Source: Paraburkholderia aromaticivorans (GTDB lineage Bacteria > Pseudomonadota > Gammaproteobacteria > Burkholderiales > Burkholderiaceae). Taken from it: a stretch of DNA of 64,000 nt. How positions within the stretch are numbered: the stretch's first letter is position 1; every line of letters begins with the position of its first letter. The stretch covers positions 1,116,001-1,180,000 of the forward strand of contig NZ_CP022990.1 of assembly GCF_002278075.1 (NCBI RefSeq), given 5' to 3'. The notes beneath the pieces are model-generated. The model saw nothing but the letters and a program-made list of their open reading frames with translations, ran no database searches and was not told the DNA's origin. Below, one piece after another: positions 63,607 to 64,000 of this stretch. Both the position numbers and the translations under genes were made by a program.

Positions 63607-64000
63607 ATGATTTCCAACGTTCTCATGGTTTGCCACGGAAACCTTTGCCGCAGCCCGATGGCGGCGGCTCTCCTTCAGCAGCGCAGCGACGGCCTGCGCG
63701 TCGGCTCGGCCGGTCTCGCCGCCGAGGTGGGGCAACCCGCCGCGAAAGAGGCCGTCGCGGCGCTTGCCGAAGTGGGCATCGACATCCGCGCGCACCGCGC
63801 CGTGCAGTTGACCCGCCAGCTCGCGAACGACGCGGATCTGATACTGACCATGACCGCCGCGCAGACCCGCAGCCTGCACTCGCTGTATCCGGTGATGCGC
63901 GGCCGCATCTTCCCGCTGCGCGAGTTCGACGACACGGATATCGACGACCCGATGGGCATGCCGCTCGCCGAGTTCCGCACCTGTCGCGCAGCCTTGCAGA
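63607..64000 (+). CDS. wzb: Low-molecular-weight protein tyrosine phosphatase (Wzb/BceD-like), cut by window end
   Basis: The first 131 codons of a LMW phosphatase. The P-loop CHGNLCRSP (C-x5-R) is at residues 9-17, and the protein continues to FDDTDIDDPMGMP with the catalytic Asp loop (DIDDP) visible. It should dephosphorylate the cognate BY-kinase that controls chain length and export of the polysaccharide. The kinase gene should follow outside the window. AGGA precedes the ATG at 63607. Confidence 0.92.
   Translation, partial: MISNVLMVCHGNLCRSPMAAALLQQRSDGLRVGSAGLAAEVGQPAAKEAVAALAEVGIDIRAHRAVQLTRQLANDADLILTMTAAQTRSLHSLYPVMRGRIFPLREFDDTDIDDPMGMPLAEFRTCRAALQ

Overview
The window looks like chromosomal DNA of a high-GC betaproteobacterium of the order Burkholderiales, most likely Paraburkholderia or Burkholderia. 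The reasons are strongly GC3-biased codon use, a Burkholderia-type ceoR/llpE/ceoA/ceoB/opcM efflux locus, an flhDC flagellar master operon, a DUF4148 secreted protein, a 180-kDa-class NAD-glutamate dehydrogenase and a Wza/BceE-like exopolysaccharide cluster. The genus call is inference, because no rRNA or other marker lies in the window.

Layout. 0-0.9 kb: end of a branched-chain amino acid ABC operon (livG tail, livF). 1.2-7 kb: an accessory-looking, less GC-rich segment with an Lrp/AsnC regulator, an orphan ORF, a phytanoyl-CoA-type dioxygenase, a stand-alone AceE-type E1 and a truncated MFS transporter remnant. 7-12 kb: small metabolic and stress genes (DoxX, VOC, FucU, SnoaL-like, an MmyB-type XRE regulator, a GNAT). 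12-13.5 kb: flhDC with a long AT-rich upstream region. 13.5-19.1 kb: mntH, a DszC/SfnB-like flavin monooxygenase and a MetQNI-type ABC importer. 19.4-27.7 kb: the complete RND efflux locus with its LysR regulator and a lipase-like gene whose nucleophilic serine is replaced by Asp. 27.9-31.7 kb: DUF4148 protein, a 24-codon ORF, a purine nucleoside permease-type protein, an aldo/keto reductase and a CDF transporter. 31.8-36.7 kb: the large NAD-glutamate dehydrogenase. 36.76-37.67 kb: an intact IS5-family element with a frameshifted transposase. 37.7-39.6 kb: an alpha/beta hydrolase and an M14 peptidase. 39.8-42.7 kb: phnCDE followed by a hexanucleotide array. 43-48.2 kb: EamA exporter and gabR/gabT/gabD for GABA catabolism. 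48.7-53.5 kb: two chemoreceptors flanking an exported unknown protein. 53.7-56 kb: small ORFs of unknown function and a possible small RNA. 56.5-64 kb: two AraC/DJ-1-like regulators and the start of an exopolysaccharide operon (WcaJ-type transferase, OPX lipoprotein, beta-helix-like exported protein, low-Mr tyrosine phosphatase cut by the window end).

Functional themes. FlhDC and both chemoreceptors probably belong to one motility regulon, since each receptor has a good FliA (sigma-28) promoter match. Several loci import or degrade small molecules for N, S or P supply (liv, met/monooxygenase, phn, gab, gdh). The last segment builds surface polysaccharide and seems to be under a tandem pair of unusual AraC regulators. 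No CRISPR array, rRNA or convincing tRNA was seen. The best candidates for something undescribed are the AraC/beta-helix exopolysaccharide region, the structured RNA-like stretch near 54.4 kb, and the Lrp-dioxygenase-E1 islet.
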